From Bacteroidia bacterium (GTDB taxonomy: Bacteria > Bacteroidota > Bacteroidia > J057): DNA of 35,199 nt. The DNA lies in assembly GCA_019695295.1 (NCBI GenBank), contig JAIBAH010000040.1:1-35199 (forward strand), given 5' to 3'. Made by a program: the position numbers and the translations under genes. Of this stretch, positions 17,768-26,234 are shown piece after piece. Numbering within the stretch: the first letter of the stretch is position 1; every line of letters begins with the position of its first letter. Below the pieces are notes generated by a model. It was not told the origin of the DNA. It worked only from the letters and a program-made list of their open reading frames with translations, and searched no databases.

Positions 17768-18949
17768 ATGAAAAAAAATATTTTATTCTTGTGTTTTTTG
17801 GGAATCGCTTTAAGTGGATTATTCGGTTACCCATTTACAGAATTCCACCGTACCGAGCATTTTAAAATATACTATAATGTAGATTCGGTGCCTTCTTGTA
17901 AAGATCTTTCCTATATCCCCTATGGCAGTAACCCCGCTCAATTGCCGGCTTTCGGGGACCCTGATTGGGAAGATGACCCTAAAAATCCAGGTAAAAAAAG
18001 AAGAACAATTCCATATTACATTCTTGATATCGGGAAAAATATGGAGAAAGCACTTAAAGTATATGTAGATATGGGCTTGGTTTCATACGACGCACCGCCT
18101 CAGGCTAATCCTGCTTTTACAGACGAAACGTATGTTTTACCGTACATTATAGAAGTATATGTACAATCTTTAAATTCTGGCGGAGGAACCCCTATTGACG
18201 GGGAAACGAGTACAAAAACCGGAGTGATTTCCATTAATCAGAATGTGCCGGTAAGCCCTGAACTTCCCAATAAGGTAGAAGTACTTCGAAAGGCTTGTGC
18301 ACACGAACTTTTACATCATGTAACATTTCGCAATTATAGTGCTTTGAATGCTACTGTAAGCGGGATTACTTTTTTTGTGGATGATTTTGCCGGCACTAAT
18401 ATTGCTGATAAAACCAGTGTTCAGTGGTGGTGGGAATGTTTGGCAACTCAGGCTGACAGGCTTGTTTTTCCTGATAGCAAACCGTATGAAGCTGAAAATT
18501 ATGCGATGGACCCAAGTGGGATTATTACCAATCTCCATAACTCCTGGGATGTGTGCAATGCCGATCCTCAGTGGTATATCAGCAGCGGGTTTCTAAGCTA
18601 TCTTTTGTATTACAGAGAAGGCCTAAAAGCGGACTTTGCTCAGATTTTTTTCTACCCCATCAAAAACCTTTCCAATACTTTTTCTTTTGTCAGGGAATCT
18701 CTGGATAAATATGTAAAAGAAAAACTGGGTTCAAAAGGATTAGGGTATGAATACCAGAATTATATGATTTGGTTAATGGAAAAGAGGAATCCTTCCTTTC
18801 ATATAATCCCTGGCGGAGACAACCGTAAATACGTTCAAACGGTGAAGCTGGACAAAAAAAAATATAGAGACTCAATCCACATACGCAATAGCGGTTCCTT
18901 ACATGGCACTAAAGGTGTTGAAAATAAATCAGTCACCGGATGTGGATGA
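17768..18949 (+). CDS. Putative secreted zinc metallopeptidase, N-terminal part (frameshifted)
   Basis: Codes for 393 residues starting with a signal peptide (MKKNILFLCFLGIALSGLFG). A zinc-protease site is visible: CAHELLHH, with His179, Glu180 and His183, and a possible third ligand Glu223 in WWWECLATQA, as in gluzincin peptidases. The family was not recognised more precisely. An in-frame ATG at 17726 lies upstream, but 17768 is chosen because the signal peptide then starts the protein. After a run of nine A at 18854-18862 the frame gives an unconvincing tail and ends at 18949. The next frame is open from shortly before that run and continues to 19685. Removing one A would give a single protein of about 638 residues. 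Confidence 0.7.
   Translation: MKKNILFLCFLGIALSGLFGYPFTEFHRTEHFKIYYNVDSVPSCKDLSYIPYGSNPAQLPAFGDPDWEDDPKNPGKKRRTIPYYILDIGKNMEKALKVYVDMGLVSYDAPPQANPAFTDETYVLPYIIEVYVQSLNSGGGTPIDGETSTKTGVISINQNVPVSPELPNKVEVLRKACAHELLHHVTFRNYSALNATVSGITFFVDDFAGTNIADKTSVQWWWECLATQADRLVFPDSKPYEAENYAMDPSGIITNLHNSWDVCNADPQWYISSGFLSYLLYYREGLKADFAQIFFYPIKNLSNTFSFVRESLDKYVKEKLGSKGLGYEYQNYMIWLMEKRNPSFHIIPGGDNRKYVQTVKLDKKKYRDSIHIRNSGSLHGTKGVENKSVTGCG
18854..18862 (+). repeat. Run of nine A at the probable frameshift site
   Basis: The homopolymer lies in the coding part of the split metallopeptidase gene. With eight A the upstream frame would pass directly into the downstream frame without a stop. Such tracts are prone to replication slippage, polymerase slippage and sequencing error. 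Confidence 0.65.
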
Positions 18950-19685
18950 TAAAACCTATACGATTAAAAACCGATTCAATAAAGAAGAGGCAGCGGAAAT
19001 GGCAGTAACTTACGCAATAGACGGCACGCCAACTCAGGGAAGAAGCTGTGAGGTATGGGTATATGAATGTAATAATGAAACCCGAAAACTGTTAAAAAAA
19101 TTGGGGCATGGAGATAGCCTTAATATTTCTTATGAAAAAGGAAAATGGACGGAAGTAGCCGTGACAAATCCTCTTCTCAGTGCCAATTCCAATGAAGTGA
19201 TTTCGATTATCCGGTATCCGTCTCTTGAAGGGAAATACAAGGGAAAAGTAATATTCTCCGGCGAAAACCCAAAATTGGATGCAATGTACACGATTACCCT
19301 CTCTGAACTGGATATTGAAATAAAAGATACCCTTGCAACCTGCAATTTTGAGTTTCATAAGGCGTATGCAAGAGATGGCTTTTATGCGAAAGGAACGGCA
19401 TTGAAAGGAAAAGCAGACCCCTTGGGGAATGTAACTATCATTGGTGCTGTTCAGGCATTTACCTATCCTAAAGGTTCACCCGGTTGCTGCGATTTTCCAC
19501 AAGTAAAAGAGGATCCAAAATGTGCGAAAATGAATGCCAATCCCTATTTCTGGAAATTTACCGGTAAAGTATCAGCGGAAGGCGGAAAATATTTTCTCAA
19601 AGGTTCAATCGCAGCAGGACTCAGTGCCAAAAAGTTCATGAAGGCCAGTGAAAATCTGTATAAATTTGAAACTGAGAGGGAATAG
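18903..19685 (+). CDS. C-terminal part of the split metallopeptidase (frameshifted)
   Basis: 260 codons if the ATG at 18903 were used, but this start lies inside the preceding reading frame (47-base overlap) and gives a protein with no signal peptide. The frame is open further upstream through the nine-A run, where a stop occurs only at 18843. The joined reading would run TYAIAVPYMALKVLKIN, which looks like a beta strand leading into a beta-sandwich module. The remainder is beta-rich with several Cys residues (GCCDF, DPKCAKMN), typical of exported proteins. I read it as the C-terminal domain or domains of the upstream peptidase rather than an independent gene. The function of this portion was not recognised. 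Confidence 0.6.
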   Translation: MALKVLKINQSPDVDDKTYTIKNRFNKEEAAEMAVTYAIDGTPTQGRSCEVWVYECNNETRKLLKKLGHGDSLNISYEKGKWTEVAVTNPLLSANSNEVISIIRYPSLEGKYKGKVIFSGENPKLDAMYTITLSELDIEIKDTLATCNFEFHKAYARDGFYAKGTALKGKADPLGNVTIIGAVQAFTYPKGSPGCCDFPQVKEDPKCAKMNANPYFWKFTGKVSAEGGKYFLKGSIAAGLSAKKFMKASENLYKFETERE

Positions 19686-19720
19686 GAAAAAATTATGATA
19701 ATGGGTTGTTTCAAATACCC

Positions 19721-20032
19721 TTATAAACCAGCAACTTCCAGTATAGAGCGGAATGCCGCAAACCGACCTTTGTACTTCTCTGAGTGTTCTGCCTGAAGTG
19801 CAGGAGAAAATTCATTGCGGTATTTGTCAAGGATTTCCATAGAAACGCACTTATACTGGATATTATAAGTATCCGCCTCATCATCTACAGTAGGTTCCAG
19901 CATTTTACTCATTTGATATCCCTCAAAGCACCCCGTTGCCATTACATCGGGAATATGCTTGCTCAGCATCCACGATTTCCATTCGTCTGCTATTTTTTTG
20001 TCTATAGAGACACTTACACTGTATATAATCAT
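19721..20032 (-). CDS. DUF4286 family protein
   Basis: A small cytoplasmic protein of 103 residues, beginning MIIYSVSVSIDKKIADEW and continuing WMLSKHIPDVMATGCF, which I recognise as DUF4286. The fold resembles a ferredoxin-like dimeric alpha/beta barrel monomer; no function is established. A longer frame starts at 20113, but its first 27 residues would overlap the upstream gene and are not typical, so the start at 20032 is chosen. It lies 52 bases after the outer-membrane protein gene on the same strand and is probably cotranscribed with it. Confidence 0.8.
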   Translation of the reverse strand: MIIYSVSVSIDKKIADEWKSWMLSKHIPDVMATGCFEGYQMSKMLEPTVDDEADTYNIQYKCVSMEILDKYRNEFSPALQAEHSEKYKGRFAAFRSILEVAGL

Positions 20033-20084
20033 TGGGAAAAATATGATAGATGATATTTTTATATAGTGAAAAAAGGCAGAATGA

Positions 20085-20735
20085 TTAGAATCCGTAGATA
20101 AGGCCAAATCCAAAGTTACCTACCTTCCAGTAATCAGAATTGGCAATCGGATTATTTAGTTGAGTGATTTTGGTGCGCTGCATCATGAGCGGGAAGTGTA
20201 TTCTGCCGGTAAGGTGTCCGCCTCCCTGCTGAATTGTAGCCTCAATGATAGCAGAAGGAATGAACCCAAAGATTTTTTTAGGGCTTTCGGAGTTATAGAC
20301 AAAAGGCCTTTTTTCGTTCAGATAGGAAGTCTGAGCACCCAGCCCCAGTCCCAGCCCGATTTTTTGCTGATTATAGGAAGTAGCCCCGGAGCCTAAACGA
20401 CCCATCAAAAACAATGGAACCTGAGCCTGATAGCTGATGCCACCACCTGTAAAGTTGATTCCTCCCTGAATTGCTCCATCCACGCCTACACTTACTACGT
20501 CGTTTTTGTGTGCAAGCATATAATAAGTACCTATCATAAATGTATAATAAGGCACAAAGATTTGGGAGCTTCCGTTCTGTGAGTTGGCAATTATTTGCTG
20601 ATAAGTTGTATCTTCAGGCATAAGCGTAAAAAACTCATACATAAATCCCATTTTAGGGATGAATCTGTCTGCCTGTGCAGAAACCTGAGAAATACCACTC
20701 AGAAACAGAACGAAATACAAAACATATTTTTTCAT
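20085..20735 (-). CDS. Exported protein, probable small outer-membrane beta-barrel
   Basis: 216 residues with a clear signal peptide (MKKYVLYFVLFLSGISQVSAQ). The rest is rich in Gly, aromatic residues and alternating hydrophobic positions, and ends in a Phe (FGFGLIYGF), which are features of Bacteroidota beta-barrel proteins. No enzymatic motif was seen and the family was not identified. The longer frame to 20771 adds 12 residues before the signal peptide and overlaps a good promoter, so the start at 20735 is used. Confidence 0.7.
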   Translation of the reverse strand: MKKYVLYFVLFLSGISQVSAQADRFIPKMGFMYEFFTLMPEDTTYQQIIANSQNGSSQIFVPYYTFMIGTYYMLAHKNDVVSVGVDGAIQGGINFTGGGISYQAQVPLFLMGRLGSGATSYNQQKIGLGLGLGAQTSYLNEKRPFVYNSESPKKIFGFIPSAIIEATIQQGGGHLTGRIHFPLMMQRTKITQLNNPIANSDYWKVGNFGFGLIYGF

Positions 20736-20768
20736 GAGAATAGCCGTTTTTATGATTAAAAATCTGTC

Positions 20769-20800
20769 CAAAATTACATCTTAATACGCAAATCTCCAAA
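20769..20800 (-). promoter_or_regulatory. Promoter of the beta-barrel/DUF4286 gene pair
   Basis: On the minus strand TTTG at 20797-20800 and TAATTTTG at 20769-20776 are separated by 20 bases, matching the Bacteroidota consensus. The start codon at 20735 lies about 33 bases beyond the -7 box. Confidence 0.7.
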
Positions 20801-20937
20801 AAGTGTTTATTCCTGTGTCTTTTTTTATGGGTTGAGAGGAAAAATTTCCGGTAGTTTTCTGTTCATTAAAACGGAAACGAAGGCTATATTTTTTTGAAAA
20901 AAAATGTAAAAAAAAGCAAATATGTTAAATTATTTAG

Positions 20938-20945
20938 TATATTTG
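20938..20945 (+). promoter_or_regulatory. -7 box upstream of the 711-residue unknown gene
   Basis: TATATTTG fits TAnnTTTG. It lies 38 bases before the ATG at 20984 and inside the longer open frame that starts at 20894, which supports the shorter protein. No TTTG at -33 was seen. Confidence 0.5.
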
Positions 20946-20983
20946 CAAAAAAATATTGTAATATATGGATAATTGCCAATAAT

Positions 20984-23119
20984 ATGGGTAAAAAGGAGGT
21001 AAAAAAAGAAGGTTTTATAAGTACGAAACAGGAAGTGATTCCGGTTTATCGTAATCCTTTTTCTTTTTTTATTCAGGGGGTTGTCCATCAGGCGTTATTT
21101 TCAAAATGTTTTTCGGTTTCCGGTCATAAAATAAAAGAAATTGCGGCCTTAAAAATCTTTACAAAAGAACAATCTCAGGAAACAGAACGCCAAATGCGAA
21201 ATATTTCTTTTGGAAATCTTCTGTGTCTGACTCCTGAGTCTCCGGTTTTATTGCTTCGGGAGTGGCTCGGAATGTTACTGCAAATGGGGTGGCTGAGGTA
21301 TGAGGACGGAAGAATCCCTGCTCATTTTGAACTGGATTTTCATGATGGCGTTCCGGTCATTACCGATAAACGGGATGGCGAAATTATGGACTATATTCCC
21401 CCCGCTCCGGTACAATACAAAACCTATAAACAGGCAATCACCGGAAAAACCATTGTGGTTCAGGAAGGAAAACTGAAGTCAGAAAGGCAGTTGTTTCAGG
21501 AGGCTTTGTTTCAGGAAAGTATGTATTTTATTCAAAATCAATTATTTGTCATCTGTCCTCAGAAGCAGATTTTTGAAGAGGTACTGACTTTGCTGCGTCA
21601 GGAGTTAGAGTTTTTTCGTTTTTTTTCACTCGAAAGCGATTTCAGGGAAAGGGTAGAGATTCCGGCGTTTTTTCAGGGAGTTCTGTACGGAAGTTGTTTA
21701 AAGTCACGGTTTTCTGTAGGTCATCCGTGGAAATTCTCTGTGAAAAACGGAGCAGAGCAATGGACAGAATATCAAAAAATTACGCAGCAGCTCAGGAACG
21801 AAATCTCCCTTAAAAACGGAAGGCAGTTTAATCAAAAAGCCAAAAGCCTTAAAAATCACTTCATCATGGAAAATATCCGGAAAGAAGACGATTTTCAGCG
21901 TTTGATTAAACTGAAAAGCCGCTCCCGGCAGGGAGTACTCCAAGACGATTTGTTCGGTGGGCTGGTAACGGAAGCTACTTCTCATGCGGATCTGACAATT
22001 CAGGCAGAAATACAGGATTTGGAGCGGCAAATGGGCTTGTCGGGTGCTGAATGTGTAGAAACAATGCTGGAGCCCGGACTGGAATTTCCCTCCCTGACCA
22101 ATGAAAACGGAGTGTTTCAGGGGTTTGATGTGATTTGGGGGGATTACGGAACGGTTGCCGCTGCCGAAAAAAACATAAACATGAAGTACTGGAATTGTAT
22201 CCGGAACGGAGCGTTGAAATCGGAGGGAATCACAGGCGTACAATTGCCGTCAAAATGGTTTACGAATGCTTTGTATCAGACTCAGCGGCGCTTCTGGATA
22301 CTTCATTTTCCGCTGATTCAGGTATGGAAAAGTGCTGACAAAACGGGCGTTATTACCGGAGGAGTTTCCGGTGAAAACAAGGAAGTGATGGTAAAAACGC
22401 AAACCGGAGAATATATTCAAACGATCCATTCAGGATATTTTCTGAATAATCCTGATAAACCGGTCAGCTTTGATTACACTTATGAAGAACAGGAATTTAT
22501 GATCGGACTGGAAAAACTCCCGTTGAGGCTTGAGGAACATTGTACGCTTTTTCAGGGTGTCAGTATTCCTAAAAATGAACTCAGTACAGAAGGAGTCCTT
22601 TTCATCACTCCGGCAGAAATGGAACCCTTTGGCGTTGCGTCCCAAATGCGTTATTGTCCGCTTTCTCACCATTATCTTGCTGGTTTTACGCTACATGCTC
22701 CTGAAAAAACAATTTTTCTGACTCAGAAAGAAGACGGCTCCTTCTGTGTTTCCTATACGAATCAGCAATGTATCCATGAGGTCTCAGTGATTTCGTTACA
22801 GTTGGAAACAGTAGAAAAAACGCTCTGGACTTTGGCCTTTTTGAATCTTCCGGTTATCCAAAAATATATTCAACTGCAATTTTCCCATAAAACGAGGATA
22901 GTTTCACCCCGGAAATTAATGGAAATACTCAAACACCTCCCTTTTTTTCTCCCTGATTCCGAAAATACAGAAGAGATAAATAATTTGACACTAAGGATGA
23001 TCCGGGAAAAAAATGACAGAAATTCCGACAATATCATTTCTCAGGAGATTCAGGAAAAAATTTATGCAAAAGCCACACAAATGACAGAATTTTGTTTGTC
23101 AAAAAAACGCCCGGTATGA
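20984..23119 (+). CDS. Large cytoplasmic protein of unknown function
   Basis: 711 residues (MGKKEVKKEGF...), with no signal peptide, no membrane helices and no sorting domain, so probably cytoplasmic. I do not recognise the family. The first third contains a helical region that resembles a winged helix (about residues 60-110, with REWLGMLLQMGWLRYEDG). The centre has charged helices (SRSRQGVLQDDLFGG, LTIQAEIQDLERQMG), and the C-terminal third is mixed alpha/beta with many aromatic residues. No Walker, nuclease or methyltransferase motif was seen. The frame extends upstream to 20894, but a promoter box at 20938-20945 argues for the ATG at 20984. The next gene is a response regulator with its own promoter, so the two are not obviously linked. 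Confidence 0.75.
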   Translation: MGKKEVKKEGFISTKQEVIPVYRNPFSFFIQGVVHQALFSKCFSVSGHKIKEIAALKIFTKEQSQETERQMRNISFGNLLCLTPESPVLLLREWLGMLLQMGWLRYEDGRIPAHFELDFHDGVPVITDKRDGEIMDYIPPAPVQYKTYKQAITGKTIVVQEGKLKSERQLFQEALFQESMYFIQNQLFVICPQKQIFEEVLTLLRQELEFFRFFSLESDFRERVEIPAFFQGVLYGSCLKSRFSVGHPWKFSVKNGAEQWTEYQKITQQLRNEISLKNGRQFNQKAKSLKNHFIMENIRKEDDFQRLIKLKSRSRQGVLQDDLFGGLVTEATSHADLTIQAEIQDLERQMGLSGAECVETMLEPGLEFPSLTNENGVFQGFDVIWGDYGTVAAAEKNINMKYWNCIRNGALKSEGITGVQLPSKWFTNALYQTQRRFWILHFPLIQVWKSADKTGVITGGVSGENKEVMVKTQTGEYIQTIHSGYFLNNPDKPVSFDYTYEEQEFMIGLEKLPLRLEEHCTLFQGVSIPKNELSTEGVLFITPAEMEPFGVASQMRYCPLSHHYLAGFTLHAPEKTIFLTQKEDGSFCVSYTNQQCIHEVSVISLQLETVEKTLWTLAFLNLPVIQKYIQLQFSHKTRIVSPRKLMEILKHLPFFLPDSENTEEINNLTLRMIREKNDRNSDNIISQEIQEKIYAKATQMTEFCLSKKRPV

Positions 23120-23138
23120 CAGCTTTCCGGTAGCGGTT

Positions 23139-23173
23139 TTTGGCCTTAAAGTCCGGATATTTTCTTACCTTTG
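23139..23173 (+). promoter_or_regulatory. Promoter of the LytTR response regulator gene
   Basis: TTTG at 23139-23142 and TACCTTTG at 23166-23173, with a 23-base spacer, slightly long. The start codon is 28 bases beyond the -7 box. Confidence 0.6.
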
Positions 23174-23201
23174 CAGAGTAAAACGGTGATGAAAAGAAAA
23201 T

Positions 23202-23969
23202 ATGAATATTATAATAATAGACGATGAAGTCAATAGTACAGAATTGCTGAAAATCATGCTCGGTAAACACTGTCCTGAAGGGAATATTACCGGAATCTAC
23301 AATAATCCACTGGAAGGCAGGGCAGCGGTTGAAAAATATTTTGAGACAGGCAAACCCAATCTTCTTTTTCTGGATATAGAAATGCCCTATATGAATGGGT
23401 TTGAATTGCTGGATAGCCTGGAAAAAATCAATTTTGAAGTAGTATTTATCACAGCCTATAATCATTACGCAATAAAAGCATTTAAATACAATGCCATAGA
23501 CTATCTCCTGAAACCGTATTCGGCAGCGGATTTGAAGGAAGCATTTGCAAGAGTAAAAGAGCGTTCGCTTCAGTCAGGCGCTTTTCATCATCTCAAAACA
23601 ATTTTACTCAACTCGATTGATATAAAAGAGAAGCCCGGAACGCTGAAAAAAATCGCAATTCCTACTTCTGAAGGAGTAGAGTTTGTGAAACTGGATCAGA
23701 TTATCCGCTGTGAAGCAAGTCAAAATTATTGTAAAGTGGTAGTTTCCCGTCAGCGGGCGATTTTGGTATCCAAAAATATTGGAGAAATAGAAGAATCTCT
23801 TCCCGAAGAGTTGTTTTTGAGGGTTCATAAATCCCATATTGTCAATGTAAACTATGTTTTAAAATACATTAAATCGGAGGGAGGCTCGCTTTTGATGGAG
23901 GATGGAGAAGAAGTGGCCGTTTCCCGCCTTAAAAAAGATGAAGTGCTCAAAAAGCTTTTTAGCAGTTAG
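23202..23969 (+). CDS. LytTR-family response regulator
   Basis: A 255-residue DNA-binding regulator. The receiver domain (1-120) has the acidic pair Asp7/Asp8, phosphoacceptor Asp58 in LFLDIEMP, Thr84 and Lys104 in LLKPYSAADL. From about 148 to the end is a LytTR DNA-binding domain (IIRCEASQNYCKV, FLRVHKSHIVNVNYV). In Bacteroidota such regulators usually pair with a LytS/YehU-type sensor kinase; no kinase gene lies in this window. The following gene, a secreted GH5, begins 151 bases downstream on the same strand and could be a target or a read-through partner, but there is no direct evidence. Confidence 0.93.
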   Translation: MNIIIIDDEVNSTELLKIMLGKHCPEGNITGIYNNPLEGRAAVEKYFETGKPNLLFLDIEMPYMNGFELLDSLEKINFEVVFITAYNHYAIKAFKYNAIDYLLKPYSAADLKEAFARVKERSLQSGAFHHLKTILLNSIDIKEKPGTLKKIAIPTSEGVEFVKLDQIIRCEASQNYCKVVVSRQRAILVSKNIGEIEESLPEELFLRVHKSHIVNVNYVLKYIKSEGGSLLMEDGEEVAVSRLKKDEVLKKLFSS

Positions 23970-24120
23970 TGAAGCATACTTTACATTTCGTCAGGGATTA
24001 TTGCAGTTGATACATTGGTATCGAAATATGCGTTTTTTTAGAGTTACTTTGCATTAAGATTTTGGCATTGATAGATATAAAACAACATATTTATTAATTT
24101 TTCAAAAAAACTTAATCAAA

Positions 24121-25410
24121 ATGAAAACGAATCGCATTTATTTTTTCTTCGCTTTTTTCTTGCTCATGACAGGGATATCCCTCGCTCAGCCCAATGCTAC
24201 AATTACCGTAAATGGCAGATATATCATAGGGAACTGTGGAGATACCCTTGTTTTTAAAGGAGTAAATTATGCGCCTTACAACTGGGGCTACAGCAGTAAT
24301 CAGCTTCGGATTGATCAGATTGCACAAAGTGGTTCCAACGTTGTCAGGCTTCCGTGGTATGCAAGTGGAAATCCGGTTTTGTATGCAGATTATGTTAAAC
24401 TTGACAGTGCGATTTCCAAATGCATTCAGTACGATATGATTCCGGTGATTGAACTCCATGATCAGACTTGTCAGAATACTCCCGGCAATCTGATAGAGCT
24501 GGCAAATTTCTATACCCAACCGGCAATCCTGGCGATGATTCAGAAGTACAAACACAGCCTCATCGTGAATGTAGCCAATGAAGCCCTATACGTTAACTGG
24601 ACCGGAAATGCGGCACAGGCTACTCAGGATTACCTCAATGTATATAATACCATCGTCGGCAATCTTAGAAATGCAGGAATAGATGTTCCTATCATGATTG
24701 ACGGCCCGGATTGCGGAACCAATCTGGATGTTTTGGCCTCCACAGGTCCTTCTCTTATGGCCAATGACCCTATGCATAACCTCATCTTCAGTGCACATAC
24801 TTACTGGTATGCTTTCGCAAACAATGATTCGGCCACCAGCCTCGCCAAAATAAACAATGCAATGAATGCTGGCATTCCCTTTATTTTCGGAGAAATAGCC
24901 AACCTGCAGGATGACGCAACGCTGTGTCAATATACCCTGAATTACAAACCGATTCTCAGTATTTGTGAAACGAAAAAAATAGGCTGGATTGCATGGTCAT
25001 GGGACAATGATGGCTGCGCCCAGCGTCAGGTTACTACAGCAGGAAATTTTAACAGTCTTACCCCTTACGGAAATGTCGTCGTAAACAATCCTGTGTACGG
25101 GATAAAAAATACAGCCAGAAAAAGCCGCTTTCTTACCAATAACGGCTGTGCCACAACCGGAGTTCAGCCCCCGGCAGTATTTCAGGAAAAAATCCGGGTT
25201 TCAGAGAGCAGAGACGATGTCCGGCTTCTTTCCCTTGCTGAAGAGCCTTTGTTCTTTCAAATCTATTCCATCATGGGACAGGATGAAAAAAGACACACGC
25301 TTAATCCCGGACAGGAACTAACACTCAGCAGAGCCGATTTTACTCCCGGAGTTTATATCATCTGTGTGAATACCGGTAAAGGCTCCGTTTTTCGCAAAAT
25401 TCTGATTTAA
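24121..25410 (+). CDS. Secreted GH5-type glycosidase with T9SS sorting domain
   Basis: A 429-residue exported enzyme: signal peptide 1-22 (GISLAQ), GH5 catalytic domain about 25-335, and a C-terminal T9SS sorting domain of about 75 residues (PGVYIICVNTGKGS and basic end FRKILI). GH5 landmarks are FKGVNY (46-51), VVRLPWY (74-80), the acid/base Glu154 in VNVANEAL, His226/Tyr228 in SAHTYWY, the nucleophile Glu258 in IFGEIA, and WIAWSWDND. The layout resembles mannanase/endoglucanase members of GH5, but the exact substrate (mannan, cellulose, xyloglucan) cannot be told. It should act at the cell surface or outside. It ends before a terminator at 25530-25568. Confidence 0.88.
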   Translation: MKTNRIYFFFAFFLLMTGISLAQPNATITVNGRYIIGNCGDTLVFKGVNYAPYNWGYSSNQLRIDQIAQSGSNVVRLPWYASGNPVLYADYVKLDSAISKCIQYDMIPVIELHDQTCQNTPGNLIELANFYTQPAILAMIQKYKHSLIVNVANEALYVNWTGNAAQATQDYLNVYNTIVGNLRNAGIDVPIMIDGPDCGTNLDVLASTGPSLMANDPMHNLIFSAHTYWYAFANNDSATSLAKINNAMNAGIPFIFGEIANLQDDATLCQYTLNYKPILSICETKKIGWIAWSWDNDGCAQRQVTTAGNFNSLTPYGNVVVNNPVYGIKNTARKSRFLTNNGCATTGVQPPAVFQEKIRVSESRDDVRLLSLAEEPLFFQIYSIMGQDEKRHTLNPGQELTLSRADFTPGVYIICVNTGKGSVFRKILI

Positions 25411-25529
25411 TATTTCAGTATTCCTTTGAAATATCCCTTTGTTTTTCTTTTTAATGTACTCATAAATAGTTGGAAGCGACTGGAATTGTATGCTTCGTTT
25501 TAGTTAGAAGTGAAATAAGTTTGAAATGG

Positions 25530-25568
25530 CAGATGTCATGACGAAATTCGAAGTGGCATCTGTTTTTT
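25530..25568 (+). terminator. Terminator after the GH5 gene
   Basis: Arms at 25530-25538 and 25554-25562 pair fully on the plus-strand RNA, with one G-U wobble, around a 15-base loop and are followed by six T. It separates the GH5 gene from the lipoprotein operon. Confidence 0.75.
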
Positions 25569-25606
25569 GGTAAATCATTTATTTAATAATAATTTTTTTT
25601 AATATC

Positions 25607-26212
25607 ATGAAAAATCCTGAATTATGGATGCTGATAGCCCTTCTCTGGGTTTCAGCATGTAAGCCAACGGAAACCCCCGACAGCGAATTGCTCAAAGTTC
25701 ATACTTTTACAGTACAGAACCAACTGAATGCCTCCTCGAAGTGTATGATGGATTTATACAACGGAGTGACTTACACGCCTGCGGAAGCTGCCTCAAAACA
25801 AAGCGATATTGATTTTATCTTCTGGCAATATACCGGCACTTCCCTTAACAAAGACTGCTATTTCCGTAGCCCCCTCGAAATTCACAACGACGCAACGGGC
25901 GCCGGTCAGCAACTGGAAACGGACCTGGGGATTGATACCTGGACAGTGTGGAAAGACGCCGTTATTTCCAACAGCGATGTAACCGAGACGCAGTTTGACG
26001 CGATGGATACAAAAACGGAACTACTGGATTTTTTCAGTCAGAACACACACGGGCTGGTAAATTATTCTCCAATATCGGATGTCAATGGAAACCTGATTGT
26101 AAAGGTCTTTATTTTTCAGGATAAAACCGGGAGAAAAGGATTCCTGAAAGTGAAATCCATTACATCGGGAACCACTGGAAGTATGAGCGTAGAAGTCAGA
26201 ATGGTAAAATAA
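25607..26212 (+). CDS. Lipoprotein of unknown function
   Basis: A 201-residue protein with a lipoprotein signal: hydrophobic residues 7-15 then VSAC, lipidated at Cys18. The mature part (KPTETPDSELLKVHTF...) has no known motif. It shows many Asp/Thr/Asn and a beta-rich end (GNLIVKVFIFQDKTGRKG). The residue after Cys is Lys followed by Pro; surface export signals in Bacteroidota are acidic, so outer-leaflet exposure is uncertain. The next gene (delta-60 repeat protein) begins 22 bases downstream, with the beta-helix protein after it, so it probably acts with these two exported proteins. Confidence 0.75.
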   Translation: MKNPELWMLIALLWVSACKPTETPDSELLKVHTFTVQNQLNASSKCMMDLYNGVTYTPAEAASKQSDIDFIFWQYTGTSLNKDCYFRSPLEIHNDATGAGQQLETDLGIDTWTVWKDAVISNSDVTETQFDAMDTKTELLDFFSQNTHGLVNYSPISDVNGNLIVKVFIFQDKTGRKGFLKVKSITSGTTGSMSVEVRMVK

Positions 26213-26234
26213 ATCAATCTCAAATAATAAAATC

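Noticed and set aside
20894-20983. Longer start for the 711-residue protein
   Set aside because: The extra 30 residues are Lys-rich and overlap a TATATTTG promoter box, so transcription probably starts after this ATG.
21704-22243. Minus-strand open frame of 179 codons
   Set aside because: It lies fully inside the 711-residue gene on the other strand; the sense frame is longer and has a promoter box.
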